Origin: Nitrospirae bacterium YQR-1
GTDB lineage: Bacteria; Nitrospirota; Thermodesulfovibrionia; Thermodesulfovibrionales; Magnetobacteriaceae
Length of the DNA: 36,896 nucleotides
Assembly (NCBI GenBank): GCA_039908095.1
Contig: JAMOBJ010000033.1
Location: 1-36,896, forward strand
Direction: 5' to 3'
In this document: positions 7,338-16,994 of the stretch, in pieces
Layout: the number at the start of each line of letters is the position of its first letter
Position numbering within the stretch: the first letter of the stretch is position 1
Position numbers and translations under genes: made by a program
The notes under the pieces: generated by a model
Told to the model about the DNA's origin: nothing
Seen by the model: the letters and a program-made list of their open reading frames with translations, nothing else
Databases searched by the model: none

Positions 7338-8356
7338 TGTGCGCTTTTTAAGTGTACGGTATCAACAAGAAATTTAACATTATCCACCGGTGTATCCGGT
7401 AAAACCCCGTGTCCCAGATTAAAGATGTGTCCCCTTGCATCGGCAGCTTTTTTAAGAATCTCCTTTGCCTCGGCTTCTATGTGGTGCTTTGATGAGTACA
7501 GTATGCAAGGGTCGAGATTACCCTGTATGGAGGCAAGCCCCTTTAGCTTACGTGCCGCTTTTTTTAAATCAATACGCCAGCAAACACCGATAACATCTGA
7601 GTCAACATCTTTGGCAGCATCAATAATACCGGCACAATTGTTTATAAAATAAATCACCGGAACGCCCAGACGCTTTATAGCTTCCACTGTGATTTTTACA
7701 TAAGGGAAAGCATAGAGTTTATAGTCAGCAGGGGAAAGTGCACCTGCCCATGAATCAAATAATTGAACAGCCTGAGCCCCGGCAAGTATCTGTGCCGACA
7801 GATAGGCTATCGTTGATTCTGTAACTTTTTCCATCAGCAACCGGTATGTTTCAGGCTCTCTGTAGATGAGTTTCTTTGTAGTAAGAAAGTTCTTAGAGCT
7901 TCCGCCCTCAATCATATAAGTGGCAAGGGTAAAAGGGGCGCCTGCAAATCCAATAAGGGGGACCTTCAACTCCTTACGGAGAATTTTTATAGTTTCCGGC
8001 ACATATGGAACATCCTCATCGGGCACAATGACTTTCAACTTTTTAACGTCTTTGACGGTTCTTACCGGTTTGCTGAACTTAGGTCCCTTATTTTCAAGAA
8101 ATTTTAGTTTTAATCCCATTTTTTCCGCCGGAATTAAAATATCGGAAAACAATATGGCGGCATCCACGCCGAGGGTATCTACCGGTTGCATGGTGACCTC
8201 AGCCGCCTTTTCGGGGGTTTTACACAGAGTCAGAAAGTCCATAGTGGAACGTACCTTTTGGTACTGCGGCAGGTAACGCCCTGCCTGTCTCATAATCCAT
8301 ATTGGTGTATAGCTGGTTTTTTCACCTCTGCAAGCCCTTAAAAATGTATCGTTCAT
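7334..8356 (-). CDS. hemE: Uroporphyrinogen III decarboxylase
   Basis: HemE removes four acetate carboxyls from uroporphyrinogen III to give coproporphyrinogen III in the cytosol. The 340-aa protein has the family signature near its start (PIWIMRQAGRYLPQYQ, with the substrate-binding Arg residues) and the later blocks ILFSDIL, GFAGAPFTLATYMIEGG and FNLGHGVLPDTP. Length is normal. A GGAGG ribosome site precedes the ATG, 17 nt after the radical SAM gene. It sits in the block radical SAM-hemE-hemH, all on the minus strand. Confidence 0.96.
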   Translation of the reverse strand: MNDTFLRACRGEKTSYTPIWIMRQAGRYLPQYQKVRSTMDFLTLCKTPEKAAEVTMQPVDTLGVDAAILFSDILIPAEKMGLKLKFLENKGPKFSKPVRTVKDVKKLKVIVPDEDVPYVPETIKILRKELKVPLIGFAGAPFTLATYMIEGGSSKNFLTTKKLIYREPETYRLLMEKVTESTIAYLSAQILAGAQAVQLFDSWAGALSPADYKLYAFPYVKITVEAIKRLGVPVIYFINNCAGIIDAAKDVDSDVIGVCWRIDLKKAARKLKGLASIQGNLDPCILYSSKHHIEAEAKEILKKAADARGHIFNLGHGVLPDTPVDNVKFLVDTVHLKSAQ

Positions 8357-8373
8357 AACACCTTGTTCCTCCG

Positions 8374-9450
8374 TCAGGTTTTAACCGGCTTAACCGGTAT
8401 ATAATTACAAAACGGCTCCTCTTCCATATAATTTCCACACATCGAGTATGCCCTTGCGCGGCAGCCTCCACAGACATTCAAAAATTCACATTTGCCGCAC
8501 CTTCCGCCGTAGCTCTTAAAATCCCTCATGTCTTTAAACAGCTGGGAACTCTCCCATATTTCCTTAAACGGCTGCTGTCTGAGATTTCCGGCAGGCAGGT
8601 GAAAATAACTGCACGGCAACACGTTTCCATCCACATCGATAAGGCATATCAATTGTCCTGCAATACAGCCCTTTGAGCCTCCGGTGGAAAACTTAAGAGA
8701 GCGGCGTTTTACTTTTTCACCGTCCGCTTTACCCCTCTGCAGCGCTATTCTGTAGTAGTGAGGCGCACAGGTCGGGCGGACAAGGATGGAGTCCTCCGTC
8801 TTTTCCATATCATAGTGCCAGTTGAGGATTTTTTCGTAATCTTCTTTCGTTATAAGTTCATCCATAATGTCCTGCCCGCGCCCTGTGGGCACTATCATAA
8901 ACATATACCATGCGGTTGCGCCAAGGGTCTTAGCCAACTCATAAACCTTTGGGATTTCCTCCTGATTGCGTTTTGTAAATGAAGAGTTTATTATAAATTC
9001 AATGCCGTGTTCCCTAAATAATGCGGCAGCCCGCACAACTCCGTTAAATGCGCCATTTTGGCGGCGGAAGTTGTCGTGAACCTCAGAACTTGAGCCATCC
9101 AGACTCAGAGAGACTATCCTTATGCCGGAGGCTTTCATCGCTTTGCATGTTTTTCCGGTAACCAACATCCCGTTTGTTGCCATGCACATCCTGAGTCCGG
9201 CCTCAGTGCCGTATGAGGCTAACTGAAAAACATCCTTTCTCAGAAGCGGCTCGCCACCGGAGAGTACCACAACAGGTTGTGAAAAACTTCTAATATCATC
9301 TATGATGCGCTTACCCTCTTCAAAGGAAAAATCAGGATGTCCCTCTGAGGTTGCCTCTGATGATGAGCGGCAGTGAACACATCCCAGGTTGCAGCGGCGT
9401 GTTACCTCCCACGCTATCCATTTAGGTTGAAAGTCCAGTTCATACCTCAC
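8374..9450 (-). CDS. AhbD-like radical SAM/SPASM protein (putative heme-pathway decarboxylase)
   Basis: This 358-aa radical SAM enzyme has the cluster motif CNLGCVHC (C20, C24, C27), the SAM-binding SGGEPLLR, and a C-terminal SPASM-type Cys region ([13 protein letters not shown] ... [11 protein letters not shown]) for auxiliary clusters. The opening [15 protein letters not shown] is typical of the AhbC/AhbD/NirJ group. AhbD converts iron-coproporphyrin III to heme by two oxidative decarboxylations (established in sulfate reducers and archaea). Location next to hemE and hemH supports a heme role. It starts with GTG at 9450 and overlaps hflX by 11 nt. A general peptide-modifying SPASM enzyme is the alternative. 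Confidence 0.78.
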   Translation of the reverse strand: MRYELDFQPKWIAWEVTRRCNLGCVHCRSSSEATSEGHPDFSFEEGKRIIDDIRSFSQPVVVLSGGEPLLRKDVFQLASYGTEAGLRMCMATNGMLVTGKTCKAMKASGIRIVSLSLDGSSSEVHDNFRRQNGAFNGVVRAAALFREHGIEFIINSSFTKRNQEEIPKVYELAKTLGATAWYMFMIVPTGRGQDIMDELITKEDYEKILNWHYDMEKTEDSILVRPTCAPHYYRIALQRGKADGEKVKRRSLKFSTGGSKGCIAGQLICLIDVDGNVLPCSYFHLPAGNLRQQPFKEIWESSQLFKDMRDFKSYGGRCGKCEFLNVCGGCRARAYSMCGNYMEEEPFCNYIPVKPVKT

Positions 9451-11086
9451 AGTACAAAAGTTTCTTCGCTGTCTTTAAAAATATCTCTTCCTCCAGAGCC
9501 CTCAGCAGCGGCTCAAAGGTAGTGTTGTCTATGGCGGAAACAGCTGTGGCGCCAAACCTGCGCATAAGGTTTTTCACCACATCCTGCGGCACTCTGTCTG
9601 TTTTATTAAAAACCAAAAGTGTATCCTTAGATGACAGATTAAGCTCCAGCAGGGTTTTCTCAACTGAGGCTATATGCTTTTCAAAATGCGGGTTGGAAAT
9701 ATCCACAAGGTGAAGCAGCAAATCGGCATCCTCAAGCTCCTCAAGTGTTGACTTAAAGGCAGCCACAAGGTCTTGTGGTAAATCTCTTATAAATCCTACC
9801 GTGTCTGTCATAATCACATTCCTTTGGCGTGGGAAACGCAGTAGTCTGCTTGCTGTATCCAGTGTTGCAAACATTTTGTCTTCCGTAAATGTGCTGCTTT
9901 TTGTAAGGTTATTCAGTAGTGTTGATTTCCCTGCATTGGTGTAGCCGACTATGGAGATAATAGGTAGTGCGCTTTGTGCCCTCCGTTGTTTTCTCTGAGT
10001 GCGGGCAAGTGAGAGTTTCTCAAGTTCTTTTGTTAAAAGTGTAATACGCTCTCGTACGCGCCTTCTGTCTATCTCTAGTTTCATCTCACCCGGGCCGCGC
10101 CCTCCTATACCTCCCGCAAGACGCGACATTGCAGTGCCCTTACCGGTAAGCCGCGGGAGACGGTACTTCAGTTGTGCCAGCTCCACCTGCACCTTGCCGT
10201 CACGGCTGTGGGCGCGCCGCGCAAATATATCCAGAATCAACTGGCTGCGGTCTATTACCTTAAGCTCCGTCATATCTGCCACAGCCTTACCCTGAGACGG
10301 GCTTAAATCCTGATCAAACACTAATACCGTGGCACCTTTGTTAAGTGCATCGATGATTAATTCCTTAAGCTTACCCATTCCAAGCAGGTACCGTGGGTTA
10401 ATGTCCTTTGAACGTTGAATTACCGTATCTATGACAACTATGCTGCAAGAGTGGCATAGTTCACGGAGTTCATCCATAGACTCCTCAATTTCATAACGTG
10501 GCAGCGGCGATACGCTTACAAGGATTGCCTGCTCCACCGCAGAGGTATCAGTCTGTGAGCGCCCTTTTTGCATTTCATCCTCAAGTGCTCTTATGAAAGC
10601 CGAAAAGTCCAGCTCCAAATTATAAAAACTAACCGCCTCCCCGACATCATACATAACGCCTGTATTATGCGGAACAAGATGAGCGCCATAGAACTTATCG
10701 GGAAGGCCGTCCTTAATGCCCAGTGCCACCATGTAGTCAAAGCGCAGCAGGGCAAGGTCTGTCAGATCATCTTTGCTAAGGGGCTCGTTTTTAAGATGTG
10801 TATGTATAAACCTGAGCCCTCTTAAGAACTTTCTACCCAGCGGATAATTCGGCATCTCCGGTATAAACACCGATGAGGCATCCCCTGCAATAACGTGCAC
10901 AATTGAGCCCCCTCTTTCTACAGTGACCCCTACCTGCCGGTTTAGCTCTGATGAAATCTCCGCCAAATAACGGCCAAGGTCCACCGTTAATATCTCATTG
11001 GGAGGAACTTTCCTTCTGTAAATTCTTTCCAGGTCATACAAGGCCTTCTTGCTCAGCCCTGAAACATTACCATAAACCGTAGGTAT
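9440..11086 (-). CDS. hflX: GTPase HflX (probable AUA start)
   Basis: HflX is a ribosome-associated GTPase that splits stalled or hibernating ribosomes. An N-terminal nucleotide-binding domain and the Gly-rich linker [10 protein letters not shown] precede the G domain: P-loop [13 protein letters not shown], and NKTD. The usual start choice would be the TTG at 11041 (533 aa), but the upstream frame reads [15 protein letters not shown]. This matches the conserved N-terminus of long HflX proteins (M-x-x-x-GN-x-x-GL before LxRLYRR). The codon at the Met position is ATA at 11086, behind GGGAGGG with 6-nt spacing. I therefore extend the gene to 548 aa with a probable AUA start. The 3' end overlaps the radical SAM gene. 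Confidence 0.9.
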   Translation of the reverse strand: MPTVYGNVSGLSKKALYDLERIYRRKVPPNEILTVDLGRYLAEISSELNRQVGVTVERGGSIVHVIAGDASSVFIPEMPNYPLGRKFLRGLRFIHTHLKNEPLSKDDLTDLALLRFDYMVALGIKDGLPDKFYGAHLVPHNTGVMYDVGEAVSFYNLELDFSAFIRALEDEMQKGRSQTDTSAVEQAILVSVSPLPRYEIEESMDELRELCHSCSIVVIDTVIQRSKDINPRYLLGMGKLKELIIDALNKGATVLVFDQDLSPSQGKAVADMTELKVIDRSQLILDIFARRAHSRDGKVQVELAQLKYRLPRLTGKGTAMSRLAGGIGGRGPGEMKLEIDRRRVRERITLLTKELEKLSLARTQRKQRRAQSALPIISIVGYTNAGKSTLLNNLTKSSTFTEDKMFATLDTASRLLRFPRQRNVIMTDTVGFIRDLPQDLVAAFKSTLEELEDADLLLHLVDISNPHFEKHIASVEKTLLELNLSSKDTLLVFNKTDRVPQDVVKNLMRRFGATAVSAIDNTTFEPLLRALEEEIFLKTAKKLLYCEV

Positions 11087-11185
11087 ATCAGCCCTCCCGA
11101 AAATTTCTTTTGTAGGTTACCGCCGTTTGCCGGGTATCCGGTGATTATTATAACAAAAAATTAATATCGTCCGCTTGATTTTTAA

Positions 11186-11255
11186 TACAAGCAGTCAATC
11201 GTCTAACTTTTTACTGGTTTCGTCACAAGCTCCGGGACGTACTCTCTTATAGTAA
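11186..11255 (-). repeat. MITE-like element, right half (copy C)
   Basis: Read on the plus strand this is the reversed right half: TACAAGCAGTCAATCGTC, then TAACTTTTTACTGGTTTCGTC, then ACAAGCTCCGGGACGTAC. It corresponds to GTACGTCAAGGAGCTTTTGAC, GAAGCCAAC and GTTAGACGATTG of the other copies. The flank before TACAAG is TAA. The other end is diverged and not resolved. Confidence 0.6.
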
Positions 11256-11370
11256 CCGTGATGTCAAGTAAAATTTTTAAAAAATGGTTCTTTCACGTTT
11301 TGAGTGGGTAAAAGAAAGAATAGGCTCCTGTGGCCTTAAAAAGAGTAGCCTTCAGGTATGCAAAAATGAA

Positions 11371-11484
11371 GGCCAACCTGCAGTCAGAACTAAACACAGG
11401 CGGCAATAAGGAAAGCGACACTTTAGTACATCCCGGAGCTTTTGGCGAGGCCAACGAAGTTAGACGATTGAATGCGAATTGGTA
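11371..11484 (+). repeat. MITE-like element, near full length (copy D)
   Basis: From CCAACCTGCAGTCAGAACTA through CAGGCGGCAATAAGGAAAGCG to GTTAGACGATTGAATGCGA and ATTGGTA, the element is co-linear with copy E over about 114 bp. The right flank is TTA (485-487). The left flank is GAA, so no target duplication remains. It points away from copy C in the same gap. Confidence 0.7.
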
Positions 11485-11577
11485 TTAACAAAAAAATATA
11501 CTAAAGGAAAGGAGATACTTTCACCCCCCCTTGTACCCCTTTCCTTTAATCGCATGGATTGCATATATATCGTCTGC

Positions 11578-13251
11578 TTATTTCCGTTTGCGTGTAGCGC
11601 CCTCCATAACGGCGCCTGTGCCTGCTGATGTCACCATCTGTGCATATCTTAACAAATAGCCGGTGGTGATTTTGGGCTCAGGGGGCTTCCACCTTTTAAG
11701 TCTCTGTTTTATCTCGGCAGCATCAACAATGAGCTCAATACTGCGCTTTGGGATATCAATCTTAATCTTATCACCGTTTTCAACTATTGCTATTGTGCCG
11801 CCCTCCATCGCCTCAGGTGATATGTGCCCGATGCAAGGGCCTCGTGTGCCGCCTGAAAACCTCCCGTCTGTAATAAGGGCTACGGATTCACTGAGTCCCA
11901 TTCCGGCTATGGTTGCCGTGGAGGAGAGCATCTCACGCATCCCAGGGCCTCCCTTTGGTCCCTCATACCGTATGACCACAACATCGCCATGGGTGATTTT
12001 CCCGTCAAGTATGGCGCTCATAGCCTCCTCCTCAGAGTCATACACCCGTGCCGTGCCTTCAAATATCATCATCTTTTCTATTATTGCCGACTGCTTAACA
12101 ACAGCGCCGCCCGGAGCAAGATTACCCTTTAAGATAGCTATTCCGCCCTCTTTATGGTGTACCTTATCCAACGGTCTTATAACTTCCTCATCCTCTATGG
12201 AGGCCTCACGGATTATATCGCTTATGCGCTTACCGGAGACCGTGGGCAGGTCATGCATGAGATGCCCCAGGCGCTTAATCACTGCTGGAATCCCGCCGGC
12301 ATAGTGCAAGTCCTCAAGGTAGTTGGTGCCCCCGGGAAGCATGTTTGCTATGTGTGGAGTTGTCTTACTTATGGTATTAAAAATCTCAAGTGGCAGCTTC
12401 ACTCCGGCCTCATGAGCTATGGCAGGTATGTGAAGTACTGTGTTGGTTGAACCGCCAAGAGCTGTATCCACCCTGATAGCATTTTCAAATGCCTTCAGAG
12501 TCATTATCTTACGAGGTGTAATGTTTCTTTTAACAAGCTCGGTTATGCGTGCTCCACTTTCAAAAGCTATTCGCCGTTTCTCCGCTGATATGGCCAGCGC
12601 TGTGGCTGTAAACGGTATGCTCATCCCTATAGCCTCAGTCACGCAGGCCATTGTGTTTGCAGTATACATGCCCTGACACGAGCCTGTCCCCGGACAGGCG
12701 CACATCTCCAGGGCTTGCAGCTCCGAGTCGTTTATCAAACCCTTTTTGTGTTTCCCTACAGCCTCAAAAGTATCATTTACAAGCGACAGGCGTTTACCCT
12801 TGAGACGGCCTGAGTGCATGGGGCCGGCTGTTACCACTATGGATGGAATATTCAAACGGGCTGCCGCCATAAGCATCCCGGGAGTTATCTTGTCACAGTT
12901 GGTCAGCAGCACTAAGCCGTCCAGTTGATGAGCACCGGCTACGGCCTCTATAATATCCGCTATCAGTTCCCTCGAAGGAAGTGAATAGTGCATCCCCCTG
13001 TGCCCCATAGCTATCCCGTCACATATGCCGGGTACTCCAAAGAAAAAGGGATACCCGCCTCCGGTGTGAACCCCTTTTTCTATAAACCTCTCCATGTCTC
13101 TCATTCCCGTATGGCCGGGAATTATGTCTGTAAAACTTGTGGCAACCCCTATAAACGGCTTATCCATTTCAGACCCCGGTATTCCCGTTGCGTACAGAAG
13201 GCTCCTGTGAGGCGCCCGCTCTACCCCCTTCTTTATCTGATCGCTTCTCAC
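11578..13251 (-). CDS. ilvD: Dihydroxy-acid dehydratase
   Basis: IlvD dehydrates 2,3-dihydroxy-isovalerate and 2,3-dihydroxy-3-methylvalerate in valine and isoleucine synthesis, using an Fe-S cluster and Mg2+. The 557-aa protein shows the cluster and active-site motifs NCDKITPGM and [18 protein letters not shown]. It also has GGSTNTVLH and the C-terminal block [16 protein letters not shown]. Length is typical. It lies 21 nt downstream of the small YdcH-like gene. Its pathway has no direct link with the surrounding heme genes, so it probably shares an operon only by position. Confidence 0.96.
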   Translation of the reverse strand: MRSDQIKKGVERAPHRSLLYATGIPGSEMDKPFIGVATSFTDIIPGHTGMRDMERFIEKGVHTGGGYPFFFGVPGICDGIAMGHRGMHYSLPSRELIADIIEAVAGAHQLDGLVLLTNCDKITPGMLMAAARLNIPSIVVTAGPMHSGRLKGKRLSLVNDTFEAVGKHKKGLINDSELQALEMCACPGTGSCQGMYTANTMACVTEAIGMSIPFTATALAISAEKRRIAFESGARITELVKRNITPRKIMTLKAFENAIRVDTALGGSTNTVLHIPAIAHEAGVKLPLEIFNTISKTTPHIANMLPGGTNYLEDLHYAGGIPAVIKRLGHLMHDLPTVSGKRISDIIREASIEDEEVIRPLDKVHHKEGGIAILKGNLAPGGAVVKQSAIIEKMMIFEGTARVYDSEEEAMSAILDGKITHGDVVVIRYEGPKGGPGMREMLSSTATIAGMGLSESVALITDGRFSGGTRGPCIGHISPEAMEGGTIAIVENGDKIKIDIPKRSIELIVDAAEIKQRLKRWKPPEPKITTGYLLRYAQMVTSAGTGAVMEGATRKRK

Positions 13252-13272
13252 TTCTGAGCCTCCTTTATTACT

Positions 13273-13497
13273 CTAATTGGCAAATTTTTTGAACTCACGG
13301 ATCATTTCAGCTAATTTGTCCTTTCTCTGCAATTTTTCCTTCTGGAGCATCTTTCTGTGCATGTCCTCATCCAGTGTCAAATACACTTTGGTGTCATATT
13401 CATACACCTGTTTATCCAATGTTCTGTGCTCATCCTCAATTTTTCTGAATACCTCATTACCTGTCCTTAGCCTCTCTACTATCTCCTGCTCAGTCAC
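13273..13497 (-). CDS. YdcH/DUF465-like small coiled-coil protein
   Basis: This 74-aa, highly charged and helical protein (EEHRTLDKQVYEYDTKVYLT ... MHRKMLQKEKLQRKDKLAEM) fits the YdcH/DUF465 pattern. The family is common, short, predicted all-helical and of unclear function. It lies between hemY (34 nt upstream) and ilvD (21 nt downstream) on the same strand and is likely co-transcribed with both. An upstream AGGAGG-like site supports the ATG at 13497. Confidence 0.75.
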   Translation of the reverse strand: MTEQEIVERLRTGNEVFRKIEDEHRTLDKQVYEYDTKVYLTLDEDMHRKMLQKEKLQRKDKLAEMIREFKKFAN

Positions 13498-13531
13498 TTA
13501 TATATACCTCCTTTGATACTGTTAATATAAT

Positions 13532-14899
13532 TTAAGTGTTCATAGAATTTAGTATTTCAGTTGACAATTTAAAGGAGCCCTCTATGCAGTCATTCACCCC
13601 TATCCCCTTGTACGAATTACCGTGCAGGTAAAGCCCCTCATGCTTTTTCAGCGATTCTGTAATTCTGGCCAAAATCGCCGCATGGCCCACGTTGTACTGA
13701 GGAATGGCTTTTTCGTGCCGATAGATTTTCACCAGCTCAGGTATTCCTTTAACTCTCATTATTTCCGACAGCTCCCCCAGTACCACGTCCTCCGCCTTTT
13801 CATCACTCCACATGGCGGCAGACTCTGAAGCCCTTGCCCCTCCTGTCATCGTTCTGAGAAGAACCCTTCCCTCGGGCGCTCTGCCGGGGAATATGCATGA
13901 GTCACACAACGTACCCAATATTTTCCTGTTTTCTTTAGAAGGTACTAAAAAACCGAAAGCATCAAAGTCCTCAGTAAAACTCTCTCTCTTAAATCCCATA
14001 CACATCACCATTACAGAAGGATACGGTATCTTGCTTAACTCCTTTGGCATCGAACTGTCAAAATCCCTTAATATCTCTGCTGTGGCATATGCCGGTGTTG
14101 CCAAAACAACACGCTGTGCAGTTACCGTCTCCGTATTACCAAGGGCAACTGTGTAACCATCACCGGTTTTATCTACTGAGACAACCCTGACGCCGGTTTT
14201 TATCCTGTTGCCGAGGCTGTCCCTCAGTGCCGCTATAAGCGATTCCATGCCACCGTCAAAGGAAGTTAGTTTTCCCCCCGGGCCTGCTGATACCTCCCGT
14301 CCGGTTTTTCCGGCGGCTAACTTCATTTTAACCATACCAACAAGCAAGCTGCCGTGGAGCATCTCCAGATTATTAATTTTAGGAAAGCACGACTTCAGCG
14401 ATAGTTTTTCGGCATCTCCTGCATAAATTCCAGTTGCCATAGGCTCAATGAGTGTTTCAAAGGCCTCACGTCCCAGCCGTCTTACCGCAAAGTCTCTGAG
14501 TGTCTCATCATCCTCACAACCCCTCGGAGCCACTGCTTCGTAAAGCAGCCTGAGTTTGCCGGAGAGGCTTAACAGATCGGAAGTTATAAAGCCCAGAGGC
14601 GATTCCATAATTTGCCGTAGAGACCCCTCTTTATATATAAAACGCTTTCTTGCCTTATCACTGCTGCTAAGCGGCGGCAGACCCAGCATGCCGGCAAGCT
14701 CAAGGGTTTTAGGCCTGTTATCTAAAAAGCCGTTCACGCCGCCCTCTAAAGTGTAACCATTGTGCTTTTCAGTCCAAATCTTACCCCCTGTCCTTGGCTC
14801 TGACTCAAACACTGTAACATCAATATCCGGCCTGCTTTTTAACAACAAAAAAGCAAGACTCAGACCTGAAATCCCACCGCCGGCTATTAAAACATCCAT
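13532..14899 (-). CDS. hemY: HemY-type protoporphyrinogen/coproporphyrinogen oxidase (FAD)
   Basis: This 455-aa flavoprotein begins with the FAD-binding Rossmann motif VLIAGGGISGLS and the following acidic strand end (VTVFESEPRTGGK). The second diagnostic block, GYTLEGGVNGFL, and the C-terminal GLYLHGNSYKGIGVNDCIEG close the FAD site. HemY enzymes oxidise protoporphyrinogen IX. In coproporphyrin-pathway bacteria the same family (CgoX) oxidises coproporphyrinogen III. The pathway used here cannot be read from the gene alone. It is the first gene of the minus-strand block running on toward hemH. Confidence 0.92.
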   Translation of the reverse strand: MDVLIAGGGISGLSLAFLLLKSRPDIDVTVFESEPRTGGKIWTEKHNGYTLEGGVNGFLDNRPKTLELAGMLGLPPLSSSDKARKRFIYKEGSLRQIMESPLGFITSDLLSLSGKLRLLYEAVAPRGCEDDETLRDFAVRRLGREAFETLIEPMATGIYAGDAEKLSLKSCFPKINNLEMLHGSLLVGMVKMKLAAGKTGREVSAGPGGKLTSFDGGMESLIAALRDSLGNRIKTGVRVVSVDKTGDGYTVALGNTETVTAQRVVLATPAYATAEILRDFDSSMPKELSKIPYPSVMVMCMGFKRESFTEDFDAFGFLVPSKENRKILGTLCDSCIFPGRAPEGRVLLRTMTGGARASESAAMWSDEKAEDVVLGELSEIMRVKGIPELVKIYRHEKAIPQYNVGHAAILARITESLKKHEGLYLHGNSYKGIGVNDCIEGSFKLSTEILNSMNT

Positions 14900-15300
14900 T
14901 CTATATTATACCCTTTGCCGTCCCTTTTCTTTTGCATAGTTATACCTTGTACCCCCAGCAGAGCGGTCTTTCCGCTGAAAAACAATCACCTCATAACAAC
15001 CCGTAAAATAGCCACAAATAATACATAACACCCACCTGTATATTATGACATCTGAAAGGGGGAAAAGTCAAAAGCTTTTTATGCCGTAGCTTCGCAGTAT
15101 AAAACTTTTTAGGGTTACTCCTTTTGCCGGCTGCGGAGAGCTACATTGATGTAAATACGGTAAATTTTATAACAAATAAGCACTTTATTCTTTCATTAAA
15201 CATTGCAGGGGGAAAATATAAAAATGTAAAATATAAAAGCATCTTTTATTACATTTTTTATGATACAATAGGGAAATAAAAAAACTTAGGAAAAACTCAA
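14900..15300. other. Divergent intergenic region, promoters not resolved
   Basis: These 400 bases separate hemY (minus) from the FG-GAP-like gene (plus). No gene or family repeat is visible. An imperfect inverted repeat, AATGTAAAATATAAAAG ... CTTTTATTACATT at about 15224-15257, precedes a -10-like TATGATACAAT at 15259-15269. The region must contain promoters in both directions, but I find no good -35 element. Confidence 0.4.
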
Positions 15301-16974
15301 ATGATGAAAAACTTATTAAAAGTATCAGCTTTAGTATTTGTGGTGTTTTGTCTTTTTCCTCTAAAATATGTAAATGGAGAGGATAATCCTCTAAAACCCC
15401 TTAGCGAGCAGGCTGTTAAGTATTTCAAATCAGCCAGTTTGACAATAACAGGGGTTACAAAGGCTTCAATAACACTGGAGAGAGCAGCGGACTCAGAATT
15501 GGCGGTTGGCTCAAGGCTGGAGATATTCCGCCCTGGTGAGACCTTCTACCATCCTGTGACAAACGAGCCTCTCGGCCGCTTTGAAAAGCCTGTAGGGACT
15601 GCCGAGGTTATCTCTAAAACAACCGGCTCCTATGTAGCTGTAGTTCTTAGCGGAACACCTCTAAAAGGTGATATTGTACGGATAACTAAATCTAAAATAC
15701 GTGCTCTTTTTTACCAGGCGAAGAAAATGGATTGGTTTTTAGGGGATGCCTATTACAGGGAATTGAGGGATACTCAGCGATTTGAACTCATTGACACACC
15801 TCTGGATGACGATGATATTGTGAAATTGACAGCAGAGGCCGGGCGTCTTCAAACAGAGGTGCTCATCTTTGTTGATTCCGTGGTTGAACAGGATAAAAAA
15901 TACCTGAGACAGCGTTTTTTCTGGACTAAAGACGGTAAAGAGCTTTTATCGGGAAAATCCTTATTTACGGATGCGTACTTAGACCAGCTGGCCTCAGTAT
16001 CCGACTTCTTTGTCGCCTCAATAAGCGAGCCCATGCTTACCTTTACGCTTCCTATGTCCTCTGAGCTTATAGCCATAGGGGACCTAAACGGCGATGGGAC
16101 TGAGGAGATACTTATCGGGCACGGCTCTGATATAACTGTTTACAAACCGGGTGTTGATCTGCTTAAACTGTGGGAATACGACGGCAAACGTCTCGGCGAG
16201 AATTTCTACATGGATGTGTTAAAGACAGAGACTAAGGGGCTTGTTGTCATATCGACACTTGTAAGTGATGGTGCACACTCTTACGTATATGAACTAAACG
16301 GTAATGATTTCAGGGAGCTCTGGCATTCAAAAGGCTTTCTCAGGGTGATAAAAGATACCCTGTATTATCAGTCATGGTCATATTACGACGGATATGAGGG
16401 CAATGTTCAAACAATGAAGTATGACGGCAAGTTTAACAAGACCGGAGATTTGAAACTTCCAAAGGGTGTGAATATTTACGACTTTGCCATTTTAGAGGAC
16501 GTTGATAAAAAGGAACGGGTAGTCTTTTTCTATGACAAAGACAACCATATTAATCTTGTGGATTCTCAGGGTGTACGGATATACAGAAGCAAAAATGATA
16601 TGGGCGGCTATAATAAAGAGTACAAAAAGGCCACGGCCACATCTATAACAGATACCGGCAACTGGCATGTCAGCGATAAGCTCTATATGACAGGGCGGAA
16701 AGTAACCGCCGTTAAGAGGGTTCCTATCACTTCCACGACAACTTCCCTTGGGTTCAAAGAATCCTCTGTCATTAGCTATCGCTACGGGGGGTTGTCACTT
16801 GAGGAAAATGTGCTTATCGGTGATGTAAGCGGTACAATTCTTGATTATGCTATTTACAAAGATAAGGTGTATGTGCTTTCCAGGCCTGTACTGGGAATTA
16901 AAGCCGCCAATATACTAAAGGGTGAGAATCCGTTGATATCCATTTTATATGTATATTCACTCATCAAGTTTTAG
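15301..16974 (+). CDS. Secreted protein with FG-GAP/VCBS-like calcium-binding repeat, function unknown
   Basis: The 557-aa product has a signal peptide (KNLLKVSALVFVVFCLFPLKYVNG). A region of about 200 residues follows that contains a predicted small beta domain (residues 45-115) and no family I can name. From residue 250 onward it looks like a beta-propeller: AIGDLNGDGTEEILIG is an FG-GAP/VCBS-type DxNxDGxxE calcium loop, followed by repeated short strands. It is likely periplasmic or outer-membrane attached. It stands 20 nt before uppS on the same strand and so may head the envelope operon. An AGGA site precedes ATGATG, so either ATG (15301 or 15304) could start. Confidence 0.7.
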   Translation: MMKNLLKVSALVFVVFCLFPLKYVNGEDNPLKPLSEQAVKYFKSASLTITGVTKASITLERAADSELAVGSRLEIFRPGETFYHPVTNEPLGRFEKPVGTAEVISKTTGSYVAVVLSGTPLKGDIVRITKSKIRALFYQAKKMDWFLGDAYYRELRDTQRFELIDTPLDDDDIVKLTAEAGRLQTEVLIFVDSVVEQDKKYLRQRFFWTKDGKELLSGKSLFTDAYLDQLASVSDFFVASISEPMLTFTLPMSSELIAIGDLNGDGTEEILIGHGSDITVYKPGVDLLKLWEYDGKRLGENFYMDVLKTETKGLVVISTLVSDGAHSYVYELNGNDFRELWHSKGFLRVIKDTLYYQSWSYYDGYEGNVQTMKYDGKFNKTGDLKLPKGVNIYDFAILEDVDKKERVVFFYDKDNHINLVDSQGVRIYRSKNDMGGYNKEYKKATATSITDTGNWHVSDKLYMTGRKVTAVKRVPITSTTTSLGFKESSVISYRYGGLSLEENVLIGDVSGTILDYAIYKDKVYVLSRPVLGIKAANILKGENPLISILYVYSLIKF

Positions 16975-16994
16975 GAATCAGGAGGTACTCTTTT

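Larger units (their letters stand above)
11087..11577. other. Gene-free gap holding two facing repeat copies
   Basis: This stretch of nearly 500 bases between hflX and ilvD has no supported gene. It holds a minus-oriented repeat at about 11186-11255 and a plus-oriented one at 11371-11484, each listed separately. Between them (11256-11370) lies AT-rich sequence with a CCTTAAAAAGAGTAGCCTTCAGG stretch and no recognisable feature. Any hflX promoter must lie here if hflX is not co-transcribed with ilvD. Confidence 0.6.
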
